Shown one piece after another: positions 46,060 to 59,229 of a stretch of 64,000 bases of DNA. The notes under the pieces are model-generated. The model had not been told where the DNA came from. It did not search any database and worked only from the letters and a program-made list of their open reading frames with translations. This stretch comes from Orientallactaga sibirica (taxonomy: Eukaryota > Chordata > Mammalia > Rodentia > Dipodidae), in NCBI GenBank assembly GCA_036365145.1, contig JAEOAD010000052.1:16351501-16415500 (forward strand), given 5' to 3'. Each line of letters starts with the position of its first letter. Within the stretch, counting starts at the first letter, position 1. The translations under genes and the position numbers were made by a program.

Positions 46060-46490
46060 ATGTCACAGCAGTTATCTAATGCTATGGAACAAACCACCCC
46101 AAACCCAGGGACTCACCCCATTAGCACTTTGGTGTTGCTTCTGATTCTGAGCTTGGCTGTCTCAGTGGGCAGTTCTGATGCATATAGTGAGTGTCCTCTG
46201 CATGTAGCTGGAAAGCATTTGGTGCTGACTATCATCTGAGGCACTTTGTATCTCCCCTTCATGGCGTCATATCCCCCAAGGCCTCTCTTTCTCTCACTGT
46301 AGCCTCTCTCGGCCAGGATGGCCTGAGCTGCTTTACATGCCATTGACTTCCAAAAGAGTGAGAAATAGAAGTTGTCACATCTGGGTGTCACCTAGTTTCA
46401 CATCTGCCACATTCTGCTGATGATAAGCAACCATAGAGGCAGCCCAGATTCAAGGAGAGGGGAACAGAACCCATCTTGTGATGGGAGGAA
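46060..46490. repeat. Ancient mammal-wide interspersed repeat, family not assigned
   Basis: The words AGTTATCTAATGCTATGGAAC, GGTGCTGACTATCATCTGAGG, CTGCCACATTCTGCTGATG and GCCCAGATTCAAGGAGAGG follow the order of a very common ancient mammalian repeat whose name I cannot give with certainty. The minus-strand ORFs across it are chance. Confidence 0.5.
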
Positions 46491-46564
46491 GATTTGAACT
46501 GAAGCATTATGACTCTTAACTAGTAAGCCACATTACTACTATGTTAAGCAAATCCTGTTTCCTC

Positions 46565-46770
46565 ATTTGTTTTGTTTTGTCAGCTGGACTTGAACTCGAT
46601 ATACAACTGAGGATGACCTTGAACTTTGGATCCCCCTGCTTCCACCCCTCAAGTGCTGGGGTTACAGAAGTGTGCCACCATGCCTAGCTTTATATAGCAT
46701 TAGGGATTGAACCCAGGACTTTGTGCATGTTATGCAGGCACTCTACCAACTGACATACTGCCTGAGCCCA
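46565..46770 (-). mobile_element. B4-like composite SINE
   Basis: B1-like part (AACTGAGGATGACCTTGAACT, AAGTGCTGGGGTTACAGAAG), then an ID-like head complement (GGGATTGAACCCAGGACTTTG, CACTCTACCAACTGACATAC). Confidence 0.82.
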
Positions 46771-47211
46771 TAAGTGTTTTGTTGCTGACAATCTAGAAGG
46801 ATAATCAGAGCCACAGGGCTCCTCTGAAATGCAGCCTTCTCTGATATCCCTGGCTCAGGAGAGGGCCCAATGTAATGAAGTAAGCCTTGCCTTGAGCTAA
46901 TCTCTGAAGATTGCAGTTCAAATCCTGCCTCTACTATCAACCACTGTACACTCTTGGGCGACTCTCATCCCACCTCTTTCCCACTTGCAGCAGAAAAGCC
47001 TCTTCACCACATTGCTGGAACCTTATTACTAGTGAGCAGTGCTCTGAGAAACATTATCCAGTTATAAACCTTCCCTCAGAAGTCCCTTTGCCTCAGTCAG
47101 ATGCCAGATGCTTCAGGCGTTGAATGGCATCATCTGGAAGAGAAGTGTGGTGAATCATGGCTCCTGGGAGCCCTCGAGCCCCTCAACTCCCTCCCATCTT
47201 GTGTCTAGCTG

Positions 47212-47213
<2 letters not shown>

Positions 47214-47305
<92 letters not shown>

Positions 47306-47307
47306 GG
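47214..47307. repeat. Compound (CT)n-(TG)n-(TGTC)n microsatellite
   Basis: Three successive tracts: about 30 bp of CT, about 30 bp of TG, and about eight TGTC units. It generates spurious Thr-Asp-Arg-Gln and Leu-Ser ORFs. Confidence 0.96.
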
Positions 47308-47509
47308 CAGAAAGGAAGTGATAGCAAAAACAAGACAATGAGAAATAAAATCACAATGAGGAGAAAGGAAAAAAAAAGACATGGGAAAGGAGTGAGGGAG
47401 AAGCAGAGACAGAGGAAGGGCCATGGAGATATGCTGGCTACAGACATGTGCAGGGCCACCAGGGGAAATATGAAATGAAGCAATCGTCCCCTCCTGTGAG
47501 GTAGACATT

Positions 47510-47800
47510 GATATTAGATTGTTTTCTGTTGCTACTACAAACTGTCTGAGGCAGGGTAATTATAAAGAATAAAAGTTTATTTGCATCATAATTCTGAAGA
47601 TTAGGAGGTCCAAGAGCATGGTGCCAGCCAGCATCTGCTTGGCATCTGATGGGGCCTATTTGCTGTACAGCAATGTAGTGGAGGATATCACATGATGAGG
47701 CAGAACAAGCACCATATTGTGCCTGGACCCCCAAACAGACATTCTGGTTTAATCAGTCCCAAGACTGGAAGGTTGAAGACTTTGAGAAGCTTCTGGAAAT
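47510..47800 (-). mobile_element. MaLR-type LTR fragment
   Basis: Contains GTTTTCTGTTGCTACTACAAA, GGCAGGGTAATTATAAAGAAT, GCATGGTGCCAGCCAGCATC, the reverse of MaLR LTR 3' text with its poly(A)-site region. An older insertion than the 2725 and 10947 LTRs. Confidence 0.6.
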
Positions 47801-49277
47801 GATTCTAATGGACAGCCAGGAATGAAACTATTGGGAAAAAGATAGAGACAGAAAGGTGAAGTCAGAGAGGAAGAGACCAAGAAACTGACTTAAGATAAAA
47901 TAGACTCTGTGATAAGAACAGGTAGAGGAATGAGACAGGAAAAATGGGAGAGTAGTGAGGGAAAGTATAGTGTGGATGAAAATGGGGGAGTAGAAAGCAA
48001 CAAAAGGGATTGTGTATATTGGGGAAGAAGTCAGAGACAGGACAGGCCCCACAGTGACAGGACTTCATCTTTTCCTTTTCATGAAAACCTCCCAGAAGGG
48101 CTTGGGTCTGTGATGTGTGCACGCAGCATTTTTGTCCTTATGTTCCTCCTAGTGTGGCTTTTTCCTGCAAATGTACTCTTTGGCTTTAAGTTCCTGAAAG
48201 GGCTCTGGAGCCAACATCCACATCTTCTTCCTGAGGTGGTCCTCCTTGTCCCATAGCCCTTTCTAGTCCCCTACTCTCACTTAACAAGCTGGTGTCAAGG
48301 GTTGGTATGTGTGTCCTGTTAACCACTGTGACTCACTAAATTGCATCCCAGTAAGGGGCCAATAGGACCCAGCAGCTTCCCTTTGCAGGGCCCCCGGTCT
48401 TGGTACATTACTTTTTCTCTCAATGACATTGTTGCCACCCTTATGTACACCTAATTGAGCCACTGGCTGCACTCCCCCCTTCTGAGGATGCCACTTGCAC
48501 AGTCATCTCCTGTCCTCCTCACTTCCAATGCCGAATCTCATCCACAGCCCCCAGGTGAATCAAGCACCCTACCTGCTTTATCCCAAGAAACGCAGTCTTG
48601 GTGGGCCTCCAGTAGTCTGCCCTTGGCTATGGCTAACGAGTTGGCCTTGGCAGAGAGGCTTTATTTCCCTGAGGCCTCAAACAAGCAACTTCATTAAGAA
48701 AACCACATAGTCTACTGTGCTGAGCTGCCATAGCCATTAGACAACAGGAGCTGAAGTGGCATAATGAGGCCTGCCTCACTCTAGGAGTGTACAGGGCCTT
48801 GTCTACCTTCCTCACTCAGATCTTCTCCTCACCCACCCTTGGATCCGCACCCTGCTTTGTGCCTTCCTGCCACACATGCACACATTAGGGTTCCCCGGGG
48901 ACATAACCAGTCTTGAGGGGAGGTGACAGGAAAGTAAGTGACACCACTGGTTAGTGACCTGTCAGGCTAGCATTATAAGCCCTGGCCCTCGGAATCTTCA
49001 GTCTGGAAGGAGGGAGCTCAACTTGCAAGGCAGGCTCTGAGAAACTTCGTACAATGGTGACCTTTCAGTCACTAGTAGAGCTCTGCCTCATGTCACTTCG
49101 TGGAGCCCTTGCTCCTCTGTCCATGAAAGAGAGAAGATATCATTGCCCCCAACCCAGACTATTGTAAAGATCTCTCTGCATAATGTACAGGAACTGGTAA
49201 CTGCTATTACTGTCATTGCTATTATTTATTCCTGGCTTATTGAGCAGTCTGATTTGGGTAGAATACAAAAAGAAAAT

Positions 49278-49441
49278 CTAGCAGGTCGTGGTGGAGCACA
49301 CCTTTAACCCCAGCACTTGGGAGGCAGAGTTAGGAGGATTGCCATGAGTTCGAGGCCACCCTAAACTCATAGTTAATTCCAGGTCAGCCTAGACCCTAAT
49401 GAAACCCTACCTTGAAAAAAAAAAAAAGAAAAAAAAAAAAG
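49278..49441 (+). mobile_element. B1-like SINE
   Basis: AGCAGGTCGTGGTGGAGCACA, CCCCAGCACTTGGGAGGCAG, CCCTACCTTG and a long A-rich tail. AAAGAAAATCTA lies on each side (about 49268-49279 and 49438-49449). Confidence 0.93.
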
Positions 49442-49564
49442 AAAATCTAAAAACAAAGTCACTGCTTTCTGTCTAGCCTGTCAAAATTCTTCATACCATC
49501 TCTTAACAATACTGAGAAGCCCTAGACATTGGTGGGTCATTTTTCTTATCCATGTACAGCCCCA

Positions 49565-49800
49565 ATGGGTATGTAGCTCAGTTAGTGGTGTGCTTGCCTA
49601 GCATACATGAGACTCTGGGCTTGAGTCCCTAGCAGTGACCAGGCATGGTGGCACATGTCTGTAATATCAGCACTCAGAAAACAGAAGCAGATGGATCAGA
49701 AGTTCAAGGTCATCCTCAGCTACATAGCAAGTTCAAGGCCAGCCTAGGCTACCTGAGACCTTGTCTCAAAACAAGGAACAGAAAACAACAACAACACAAA
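49565..49800 (+). mobile_element. B4-like composite SINE
   Basis: ID-like head GGGTATGTAGCTCAGTTAGTGG with GCTTGCCTAGCATACATGAG, then a B1-like half (CCAGGCATGGTGGCACATG, AAGTTCAAGGTCATCCTCAGC). Confidence 0.9.
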
Positions 49801-50257
49801 ATCCATCCTAGCCCAGAAGGGTATAGGCTCCAACCTAACCTATGTCAGCTTGTTCTTCCCTCTGCCCTCATGCTTGATCAGCATGGTAGGCCTAAAAATA
49901 TGAAATTCTTTGTACCTACTCTGGAGTGGGATCTGGGCCAGACTTGAGTGGCCCACCTCATGGTATGGATCCCAACCTAGAGATCTGCTTTACCAATCCC
50001 AGTTCCTGCCACTAAAGGTTGAGCCCCACAACCTCCTCTGGCAGGTAGCTCTTGGAGAGACTCATCTGCTGGCTTTGTTCCAGTTGGCTTGCAGAAGATA
50101 AACCTCAACAGAAGTGAGCCAGCCCCCCTCCCTGCTGTAGTGGCAGGAGGTTAGGGAACAGACTCGCCCAACCATTGGCTAGCAAGTGCCCCTAGGAGCT
50201 TGTATGCCAGACTGTCTTTGTTGAAGGTACATAATCTCTTCTCTTTGAGCTATTTCA

Positions 50258-50407
50258 GCTGGGTGTGGTGGTGCATGCCTTTAATCCTAGCACTTGTGAG
50301 GCAGAGGTAGGAGGATCCCTGTGAGTTTGAGGCCAGCCTGGGACTACAGAGTGCATTGCAGGTCAACCTGGGCTAGAGTGAGACCCTACCTTAAAAAAAA
50401 AAAAAAG
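50258..50407 (+). mobile_element. B1-like SINE
   Basis: GCTGGGTGTGGTGGTGCATG, GTGAGTTTGAGGCCAGCCTG, ACCCTACCTT and an A-tail. Confidence 0.93.
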
Positions 50408-51131
50408 AATCTGATCTTCAAGCTTTTTCTCTGGGAAGAGCCATAAAACATCATACCCAAAATGCAATTCTTTCTACCCTTCATTCTTTATTTTTCTAGG
50501 AGAACTGGATGAGGGTTTGGGTGGCAAAGCCTTTGAGGAAGTCCCAAGAAGATGCCTGGCTCTGCCCATCATTGTCTCTCACTGAGAATGGTATCTTTTA
50601 GCTTCTATGTTAGGCCTTCATTGCCGTTTCCAGTTCATTGAAAAAAATTCTACTGGATTTTGTGTTTGTCATTATTAATGATTTAGGGAAGACTGGAAGG
50701 ATGTGAATCTAGGAACAATGAGTTGGGCACAGGCTGTAGGTCTAACCCTCATAACAACTGACAATTAAAAATCTGTCCTCAACTTTACCACTTTCATAAT
50801 GGGGGTATGATTAAGACAAGGCCTGGATTGATCCCAATGATCAATGGGAGAGAGCTGACTAGCATACATTGAAGCCAAGCTCACAACCCACATAGTCTGT
50901 AGTTGCCTTGGGGTCTCCCCACACTCTGGTTGCACCAATCTTCACCACCCTTCCAGGAGCTGGGAGGCATTGGAAACAGAAAATAGCTGAGAGTCAGAAG
51001 TCCTGGTTAAGCCTAGATTGTTCTACTTACCCTATTACCTTGGTATCGCATAAGCAGAGTAGTAGGTGACAATGGTGCATGAGCCCATCCCCCTGACAGG
51101 ACCTACCTGTTATTTCTACCCAAGGTGATAG

Positions 51132-51239
<108 letters not shown>

Positions 51240-51309
51240 TAAGTGTGGAGTGGGGCTGGGGACCTGCCCTGAGTCTTGAACTACTGTCTTTTGGGGATTC
51301 AAATTGGTA

Positions 51310-51536
51310 CCTATGGACTGGGGATACAGCTCCGTTGGTAAAGTGCTTACTATGGCAAATATGAAAGCTTTAGTCTGGGTGCCGAAAATACACGTAAAAC
51401 TCCAGACATCATGGCAAGCGACTGTAATCCCAGTGTCGGGGAAGTGGAAACAGGGAATCCCTTAGGGTTCACTGGCTAACTAGACTAGCCAAATTGGTGT
51501 GCTCCAGGCTCAACACGAGACCCTGTCTCAATAAAT
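51310..51536 (+). mobile_element. B4-like composite SINE
   Basis: Head GGACTGGGGATACAGCTCCG, middle ATCATGGCAAGCGACTGTAATCC, then GGGAATCCCTTAGGGTTCAC and AGACCCTGTCTCAATAAATAA. Confidence 0.85.
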
Positions 51537-51549
51537 AAAATGGAGAATG

Positions 51550-51747
51550 GGGCTGGAGAGATGGCTCAGTGTTAAGGTGTTTGACTGCAAAGCCAAAGGA
51601 TCCTGGTTCAGTTTTCCAGAACCCACATAAGCCAGATGCACAAGGGAGTGCATGCATCTGGAGTTCATTTGCAATGGCTGGAGGCCCTGGCATACCCATT
51701 CTCCCTCTCTCTCTCTCTCTCTGTCTTTCTCTAATAAAAATATTTTT
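51550..51747 (+). mobile_element. tRNA-derived SINE (jerboa-type), young
   Basis: GGCTGGAGAGATGGCTCAGT head, (CT)n, and an A-rich tail. Perfect 13 bp target-site duplication AAAATGGAGAATG at 51537-51549 and 51748-51760. Confidence 0.96.
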
Positions 51748-52034
51748 AAAATGGAGAATGAAAAGCAATAGAGGGAGACACCTGATATTTGTGGCCACCA
51801 TATATGTATGCACACATGTTCACACAGACATGCATACACATAGTCATGTACAATGCACACACATGCAAGTCAAAAAATAGATCATTGTACTCCTAGCCTG
51901 AAGTTTTGGGTGGTCTTTGCTACTCATCGTGCTCCTTCGTGCTGTCCTCAGAATATCATGGCCCTCCCAACCATTGACCTCCAAGAACACTTCACTCCTC
52001 CATCCCCAGCCCCATCAAACTCCACTCCTTTTCT

Positions 52035-52272
52035 TTTTTTCCTTAAATATTTTATTTACTTATTTATTTGAGGGAGAGGAGAAAGAAGAAGAAGAGGAAG
52101 AAGACAGAGAGAGAGAGAGAATGGGTATGCCAGGGCCTCCAGCCACTGCAAATGAACTCCAGATGAATGCGCCACCTTCTGCATTTGGCTTATGTAGGTC
52201 CTGGGGAATTGAACCTGGGTCCTTTGGCTTTGCAGGCAAGTGCCTTAACTGCTAAGCCATCTCTCCAGCCCC
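52035..52272 (-). mobile_element. tRNA-derived SINE (jerboa-type)
   Basis: (TTTA)-like tail, a GAAGAAGAAGAGGAAGAAG variant of the purine stretch, GGGCCTCCAGCCACTGCAAAT, and CTAAGCCATCTCTCCAGCCCC. Confidence 0.95.
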
Positions 52273-52489
52273 ACACCTTTTCTTTAAGCTTATCCTCATC
52301 TAGGCTGGAAGACAGTAACGACCACAGACACCAAAAGCAGAATAACTGATACATTCTGCTACAGACCATCTGGCCTTGAGCATGAAATTGCCACAGAAGC
52401 TGCTTGATGCTGTGGTTTAGGAGGCATGTATTCATGTGTGAAAAGGATAAGAATTTGCCTCAAGAGGCAACTACGAGAATGAAATGAGA

Positions 52490-52600
52490 TGTATTTATTT
52501 TTTATTCAACAAATATTTATGAAATACCTATTGTATGTCAGGCACATGAACTAGGTGCCAGAGAGCAAGGTGCCTGCACATGGAGCTTTCACTCTGTGAA
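52490..52600. mobile_element. MIR-like fragment
   Basis: CAACAAATATTTATGAAATACC and TATTGTATGTCAGGCACATG resemble the reverse 3' part of MIR. Short and degenerate. Confidence 0.5.
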
Positions 52601-53077
52601 TGCAATGCATCCATCACATGAGTGTTATCCTATGAGATGTTCAATCAAAGTAGCCTCTATCCTTTTCTCTGGGTGATGAACATAATGGAGAAAGATCTGG
52701 AATGGTAGCTAAGTATAAGAAATAGAAAATACTGCCTTTGATTCAAACATTAGTTGCTCTTATGTAAGCTAGAGGAGGTCATAGCCAAACTGCAGGGTGT
52801 CCATAAAGGCATGGAGGCATTAGCTCAGTGACGATGATATGACTCAACAGTGGAAAGACAGTATAGACCAAAAAAAAAAAAAAAAGCTGACTTAATTCTG
52901 GGTCTTGGTAGTAGGAGTAGAGTCTGAACAGGAGAGGTGAAGGATCCACTTGTCTCATATTGGCTTCAGAGAACTCCAGTAGGTTCCACCTTTGGCTGGC
53001 TGCCTGAGGGGACTCTTAGTCTTGCCTTATAACAAGTAGATACAACCCTAAAGGGAGAGTCAATGGGTCATTTATCC

Positions 53078-53195
53078 GTTTGTACATCTATTCATCCATG
53101 TACTCACCCATTCTTATATTCATCCATTCACCCACCCATCTATTCTTCCATTATCCTTCAATTCACCTATCCATCCATTTTTCCATCTACCCTTT
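53078..53195. repeat. Degenerate (CATC/CATT)n repeat
   Basis: Repeated CATCCAT, CACCCA and ATTCATC words without strict period: an old tetranucleotide tract. Confidence 0.8.
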
Positions 53196-53282
53196 TAGTT
53201 ATTCATTAAATATCTTCTAAGTAAACATTCTGCACAGGCAAAATTTGTACTACTTCCAAAAGCTGCTTAAATGGAAGATTGA

Positions 53283-53478
53283 TAGGCTAGAGATACAGCT
53301 TTGTCAGTAGAGTGTTTGCCTGACATGTATGAATCCCTAAGTTTGATCTCTAGCATCCTGTAAGCTGGGTGTGATTATGCACTCCTATAGTTTCAGCACT
53401 TCACATCAGGAGTTCAAGATCATCCTCAGCTACATGAGGAGTTCAAGGCCAGCCTGAGCTACATGACCCTATCACAAA
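53283..53478 (+). mobile_element. B4-like composite SINE, diverged
   Basis: AGGCTAGAGATACAGCTTTG head, TTTGATCTCTAGCATCC, then a B1-like part with CAAGATCATCCTCAGCTAC and AGTTCAAGGCCAGCCTGAG. Confidence 0.78.
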
Positions 53479-56019
53479 ATATGTATATATAGAGAATATC
53501 TAGGTATGGGTCCCTAGGCAGGCAGCAAGAAGGTTTCTACCATGGGAAGATGAGAAGTACATGACGACCAGGCCGTTTTGCTAGAAGAGGACAGACAGCT
53601 GATAGAGACAGTCAGAATTCTCTAACCTCTGCCTTCTCGCAGAATATAGTAAGCTCCCACCACTGTGAAAGGTGAGCTGAGTAGACAGACATCTTGTAGA
53701 GGGGGTTCCAGGGCCACAGGGAAGATGTTTAGATACAGGGGCCTCCCCTTTGCCTGTCAAGGAATTACATAACTCAGGCAGCTGCCTCTGGTACCACAAG
53801 AAACATTAATGAGAAGCAACCTACCAAAGGCCCCGAAGATAAACAATGGCCTTCTTCCCTGGAGTAAGAGCTCATGACCCATCAGAACAGAACAGGGACA
53901 GTTCAGCCCAATACAGAACAAGTGGATATGCTGGAGAGACAGAAGCAAGGAAGACCACCCCAAGAATTTCATTTAAGACATGTCTATAGATGACAGAGCA
54001 TCCAGGAGCTTTGGAGCTCAGCAGTACAACCTCCAGTGTGCAGGAGGGGAAACTGCAGCTTAGAGGGCATGAGATCAGGTGAGTATAGATAGTGGAAGAG
54101 TTGGGGCTAGGACAAAGGTCTTCTATCTCCACATTCCTAATCCTTCCAGAAACCAGAGCATGTGAGCAGTAATGGAGGAAAACCGAGGACCTGAAAAAGG
54201 CAGCCAAATCACTTAGTGAAAGCTGCTAAACCAGCCACAGAAATGCTAGAAATCCTGACACACCAACACACCTCTACAAACAAAACAAAGTATTTGAGAA
54301 ATTGTTTGGGAGACTGACTATCACGTAGTGAATATCCTGAAAAGTTAGGGTTCAAATTAGGTATTGTTAAATGCCAAGAAGAAGAAAGAACTCTGCCCTT
54401 CATCTTCCCTTACTTCCCTTCCTGTAATACCCTCGAAAAGCCAAGAAACTCACAAGGTGGCCCAGACCTAGTGAGAGAGGACATAGAAAATGTCCAGGCT
54501 ACTGTTGGGGAAGAGGTGGCTTTGCAGAAATGCAGCCCATCCTGACATGGACCAACTTGTGGAGGTTGGGTGCTTGGAGTCAGGTAAGACTCAGGGCTCC
54601 CCATCCCAGAGTCAGGGCCAAAAAAATATTGGTCCACATGACCTTACCCAGTGATGCTAGGGGCTGCTACGAGATAGAGCTGTGGTAGAAAGGGAAGATG
54701 CATACTGTTCAGGGACCAGAGACTTCTGCTCAGCTGCTTGGAACCAGGGCCTCCTTCTAGGAACTTTGAGCTTTCATGAAAACGAGATGTTAGGTGTGTG
54801 GTTTGTCAGATGACTTTTAAAAGAAAAAGAAAAGGGGAGATATGGATATCTAGATAAACTGGGGAGGTATGGACATCAAGCTAATTCACGACAGGATAAT
54901 CTTTGCACAAGTAAAGCCTGAGGACACAGAAGGCTGTGCAGCTTGGATGAAGTATCTTGAAGTCAGGAGCTCACAGCTTCTCCAAAGATTTCCTGATGAA
55001 AACTCGTAATTTGCCATATGTTGGTAATTATTAACATTCTGTCGATTCGGCTATAGCATCCCATTGTTTTCTATGGATAATCTTAAATTAAAGCTGAGAG
55101 TAAATCAATACGGGGTTCTCTCTCCAGGGAACCCCCTGACACTCCTTTAAATCATAAAAAGTAACAACTAGATGTTAGGATTGGAGGACTTCATACATCC
55201 CACCCTGCCTATCCAGGACTTTAAGGATCAATGCCTGACCCAACTATCTGCCTCTTGCTGCCAAGGATGCCAGGCTCCCTGAATAATTGAGGAGCCAGGA
55301 GCACAGTGGAGACCTAGCCGAACCCAGGGCACTTGATACCAGCTCACAAGGGGAGGTGATGAATTATTGACAGGATTCTGGTGCCTGGTTGCTGCTCTTT
55401 TGTGGCCAGTCTGTGTGCCCATCTGCGCCTAATATTCCCCCTGCTGGCCAATTGCCTGAGACTCCTAGTAGTGCTCAGGCGATTGTAGGTCCTCTGTGAG
55501 TGACAACTGCTGTGTTATGGGTGAACTACTCAGGCTACGTTGGTATTGTCAGAGGGTCAGCTTGGGGGAAACTGAGGCCCTTGTCCACAGTCCCACAACA
55601 GATTCCACGTACCACCAGGTCCTCAATTGACTTCCTGACTCCTAGGTCAGTGTTTCTTCTCAAAGAACAAATGGCTTTACATCTCCATATCGTGGAAATA
55701 GCCCGGTTGTATGACTGGCATGTGAGCCCACCTTCTTTAGTGCCACCCTCCCATGCTCACCTACCCAGAGAAGCGAGACCTGCTGTGTTGCAGCCAGGCT
55801 ATACAAAAATCAGCTGGAATGGGCAAAGTGTCCCTGGAATTAACACCAAGTACAGAACAAGGCACTTCCAGACCTACCCTGCCCCACTCCCTGCCCAAAG
55901 AGCATCTGTAGAGAAATGGCTGAGGACTTTCTTTCAAAGCTGTGTTTTCATGGAAAGCACCCTGCTTTGGCTTAGATGGTATCTGTGTGAAGAGCAAAGC
56001 TTTGTAAAATGGCTTTTCT

Positions 56020-56203
56020 TTTTTTTTTTTTTATTTTAAATTTCATTTTGTTTTGTTTTTGTTTTTTTGAGGTAGGGTCTCACTGTAGCTCAGGCTGTCC
56101 TGGAATTCACTTTGTAGTCTCAGAGTGGCCTTGAACTCATGGCAATCCTCCTACCTCTGTCTCCTGAGTGCTGGGATTAAAGGTATGTGTCACCATGCCC
56201 AGC
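56020..56203 (-). mobile_element. B1-like SINE
   Basis: T-rich tail with (TTTTG)n, TTGAGGTAGGGTCTCACTG, CAGAGTGGCCTTGAACTCATGG, GAGTGCTGGGATTAAAGG. Confidence 0.93.
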
Positions 56204-58529
56204 TTCTTTTTTCTTTACATAAGACTGAGATGAGATCAATTGCCCATTCCAAACAATATTAACTATTTTTATCTTTATCATTTTCATTTGAGGAAAAGGA
56301 GTTATTAGTTCACACCCTCCCCCCGGCCATTGCCTGGGGTGTGGCAAGTTTTTTCCTTTAAGGGTACAAGATCCTAGTGTCCAAGTTCCATGATCCCTTT
56401 GGTCAGGGGATGGTTCTATGAGGCTATGAAGAGCTGGGATGGTTGGGGACAACCTGGATCTATTGCTAGATCCCTGTATACAGAGGGGACTAGAACTTGC
56501 TGGCCCTCCAGAGGCAAGCCCTATGTAACAGCAGGAAGGAAAGAGGTACTGATGCAGAGGGCTGCAGCATTCAGTGCTTCCTGTGAGTACCTCTCTGCCA
56601 CCCCCCAGGAAAGAAACACTCAGGTTACAAAACTAGCCAGAATCACATAGCTTTCCAGGTAGGGAAATTCTCTTGAAGTACCATTGGGTGAAACCACATC
56701 TGTCAGATTCCAGAGCTTTTCTCTTGCACTGGCTACACTGCTGGAAGGAAGGCAGTCAGTTGGCAATTGCACAGAGCTTAGACTAGGAAGTAAGGAATGG
56801 GGGATTTTCTGGGAGGCTGACATCAGATCACTTTATGATGAGCACAGTGGTGAGTAAAATAGTAGTAGGAGCAGCTAGCAATACTGGTCATTACAGTCAG
56901 TGGTGTCTCTACAAAAAAGACCTGCAAGCTTGTTAGAAAGGTCATTTCAGGGATTTGTTTTCGACAAGTTCTCCTCTCAGGCTCCTCCCAAGTCTAAGAT
57001 ATGAGACTTTCAGGCAAGTGAAGCCCTAGAAGACATTGGAGACTCTCTGAGTTGAGTCTTTACAAAGGAATAGCTCCCTCCTGCCCCCTGGGGGTGTCTT
57101 GTTACAATGCAATAGCTCTTCTGTCCTAGGGACCTTTCTTGATTGTTCTTGGGACATCTAAGAATGAGGACACACATGTCTGAGTTCCAGAACTCAACAA
57201 GTCCCTGGCATGTTCTAGTAAAGTGATAGTGACCTGGAGAGCCCAGCAGCAAAAGCTCAGAGTAGAACAGAGACTCTCAATGTATGCCCCAGGCAGCGCC
57301 ATCAGCATCACACAGACATATTGCAAGGCAACTCCCACCTGCTGAATTAGCCCCTCAAGATGCAGCCTGGGGCATGAGCTAGAAGAGTCTGAGTTCAAAA
57401 ATTACACCATGAGAATTTTGAAATTGGATGTGATAGGAATATTTACACCATAGAAGTCAGCAAGCACTAGGAATCAGTACTTCCAGCGTACTCATGGAGA
57501 GTAAGAGCATTCCCGATGATTCTGTTCATGCTGCAGTTTGAGAGATATTATTTAAGGCCAAAAGAAGTAAGGTTTCAGCAAAGCCAGTGAACTCTTTCAT
57601 GCCTATTGTCTATTGTTGGGAAGTCTCTGAGGGACAGGAAGCCAAAAGCCCTTCTTCTCTCTGTAAAGACAAAACCAAGACTTCAGAGAAGTGGCTTGGG
57701 ATCTCCTGACCCTAAGCCCAGCACTTCCCCCTGAGCAGCTCTCCAGCTAAGGAGGAGCCAGGATGGGACCAGGAGCTTCCAAGCTTCTATGAGAAGAAAC
57801 TAGAAGCCTAGTTAGGCTGGAGTGGAGGAATGTTACCCTCAGGGAAGCAGGGTGACTCGGTGGCACTCCGACCACAGGAGGGACCATAGTCATCCAACAT
57901 GGCTGAACCGCACCATGTCCTCCATTTTATATCCATCCAACATGTCTACTCCTACTATATCCTCCTCACACAGATGGGAGGATTTTGTGTTTGTTAAATC
58001 AGAGTTAATCTTCTAGGGCTTTTAGTATGGTACCGATGACAACATGTCAGAATTCATCTGATAGCTCACCTCACTCAGATTTGTCCTGAGGTAAGTATGG
58101 CCCTTCTTCCTTTCTTGGGATCATCTTCCTCCTTCTATAAGCAGTACAGATGACCTCAGGGTCTGTTACAGCTCTAATACACCGGGCATGCCAGCATTCA
58201 AATCACTTGAATAGAAATGGTGTGTGCATTCTCAGGGGCCCAGGTGGAAGTACTATGTGAGAGCGACTCTCTGAGCACCTCTCCCTTCCAGGAAACAGCT
58301 TTCCACTACAGGGTGAAATGGAATTCAAGTCAGCAATTACTGTTGCTCATTACTTCAACCAACAGATAATGAGGTCTCTAGTGTGTAGGAAATTCCAAAT
58401 AGAGGCTAGACATAGAAAACAGCAGCTTCCCTGGATAAAGTCAGCATAAAAGAATCATAAGCAATGCCTGGAGCATCATGGACGAGTGAGCATATGTTGG
58501 AGGCCTACAAGAATATCACCAAAGCACCT

Positions 58530-58690
58530 TATTCATGAGGTCATCAAGGCCATTAGCTCATCTTAGAAGAAAGCAGAGACTGAGGAAGCTCACATAAGTT
58601 GCTCAGGGCAAGTGCCTGGTAAGTGTCAGAGCTGAGTTGTAAAACCCAGTCTCTCTGGTGCGGAGACTATGCTCCCAGCACAACTCTGCA
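58530..58690 (-). mobile_element. MIR
   Basis: Reverse MIR core: CAGAGACTGAGGAAGCTCACA, GTGCCTGGTAAGTGTCAGAGC, TGAGTTGTAAAACCCAGTCTC. Confidence 0.65.
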
Positions 58691-58865
58691 TGTCTGCCCC
58701 CACTGTGCAGCTGAAATATTGGGATTCTGCAATCACAGGATCCTTGACCCCTCTGAAAGTTTACAAGTTGCAGTATGAATAAAAGAGTAGTGTTAGTGAG
58801 GCTGAAGGCCTTGATCAGTGTAAGGGAAGTAGAGGGGAAGAGCTGTTTCTGGATCCAGAAGCCTA

Positions 58866-58930
58866 GGGCTGGGGCTGTAGCTCAGTGGTACAGCATTTGC
58901 CTAACATGTGAGGGTTTGTTTGTCCCCTAT
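58866..58930 (+). mobile_element. ID-like SINE fragment
   Basis: GGGGCTGTAGCTCAGTGGTA with GCCTAACATGTGAGGG: a tRNA-like A-box region without the rest of the element. Confidence 0.75.
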
Positions 58931-59229
58931 CAACATATATACCCACAATCATTAGAAGACTTGGTGCTTCCTTGTCAACTGCCATTAGGGCATGCGGAAG
59001 CTGTTCTGAAGGGCCCTGCTACAACCCCATTCTATAAGACCTGACACAAAGTCCATCTGTAGGAGGTCAGATACCCTTATGGTCATGCTGCTAAGCCTGG
59101 TTCCCGGTCTACTATCCCCAATCCCAGCCTAGGACTTTCACAAGTCCACCTGTCTGCTTACCCGCTAGCTCCTGCCCCTGGGTTATCAGTCTTTCTCCTC
59201 ACTGCCAATGTTCATATGCCCATTCACAG

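Noticed and set aside
55500..56039. A 179-codon ORF in intron 3
   Set aside because: Not flanked by usable splice sites, its end runs into the T-rich tail of a B1, and its composition shows no family resemblance.
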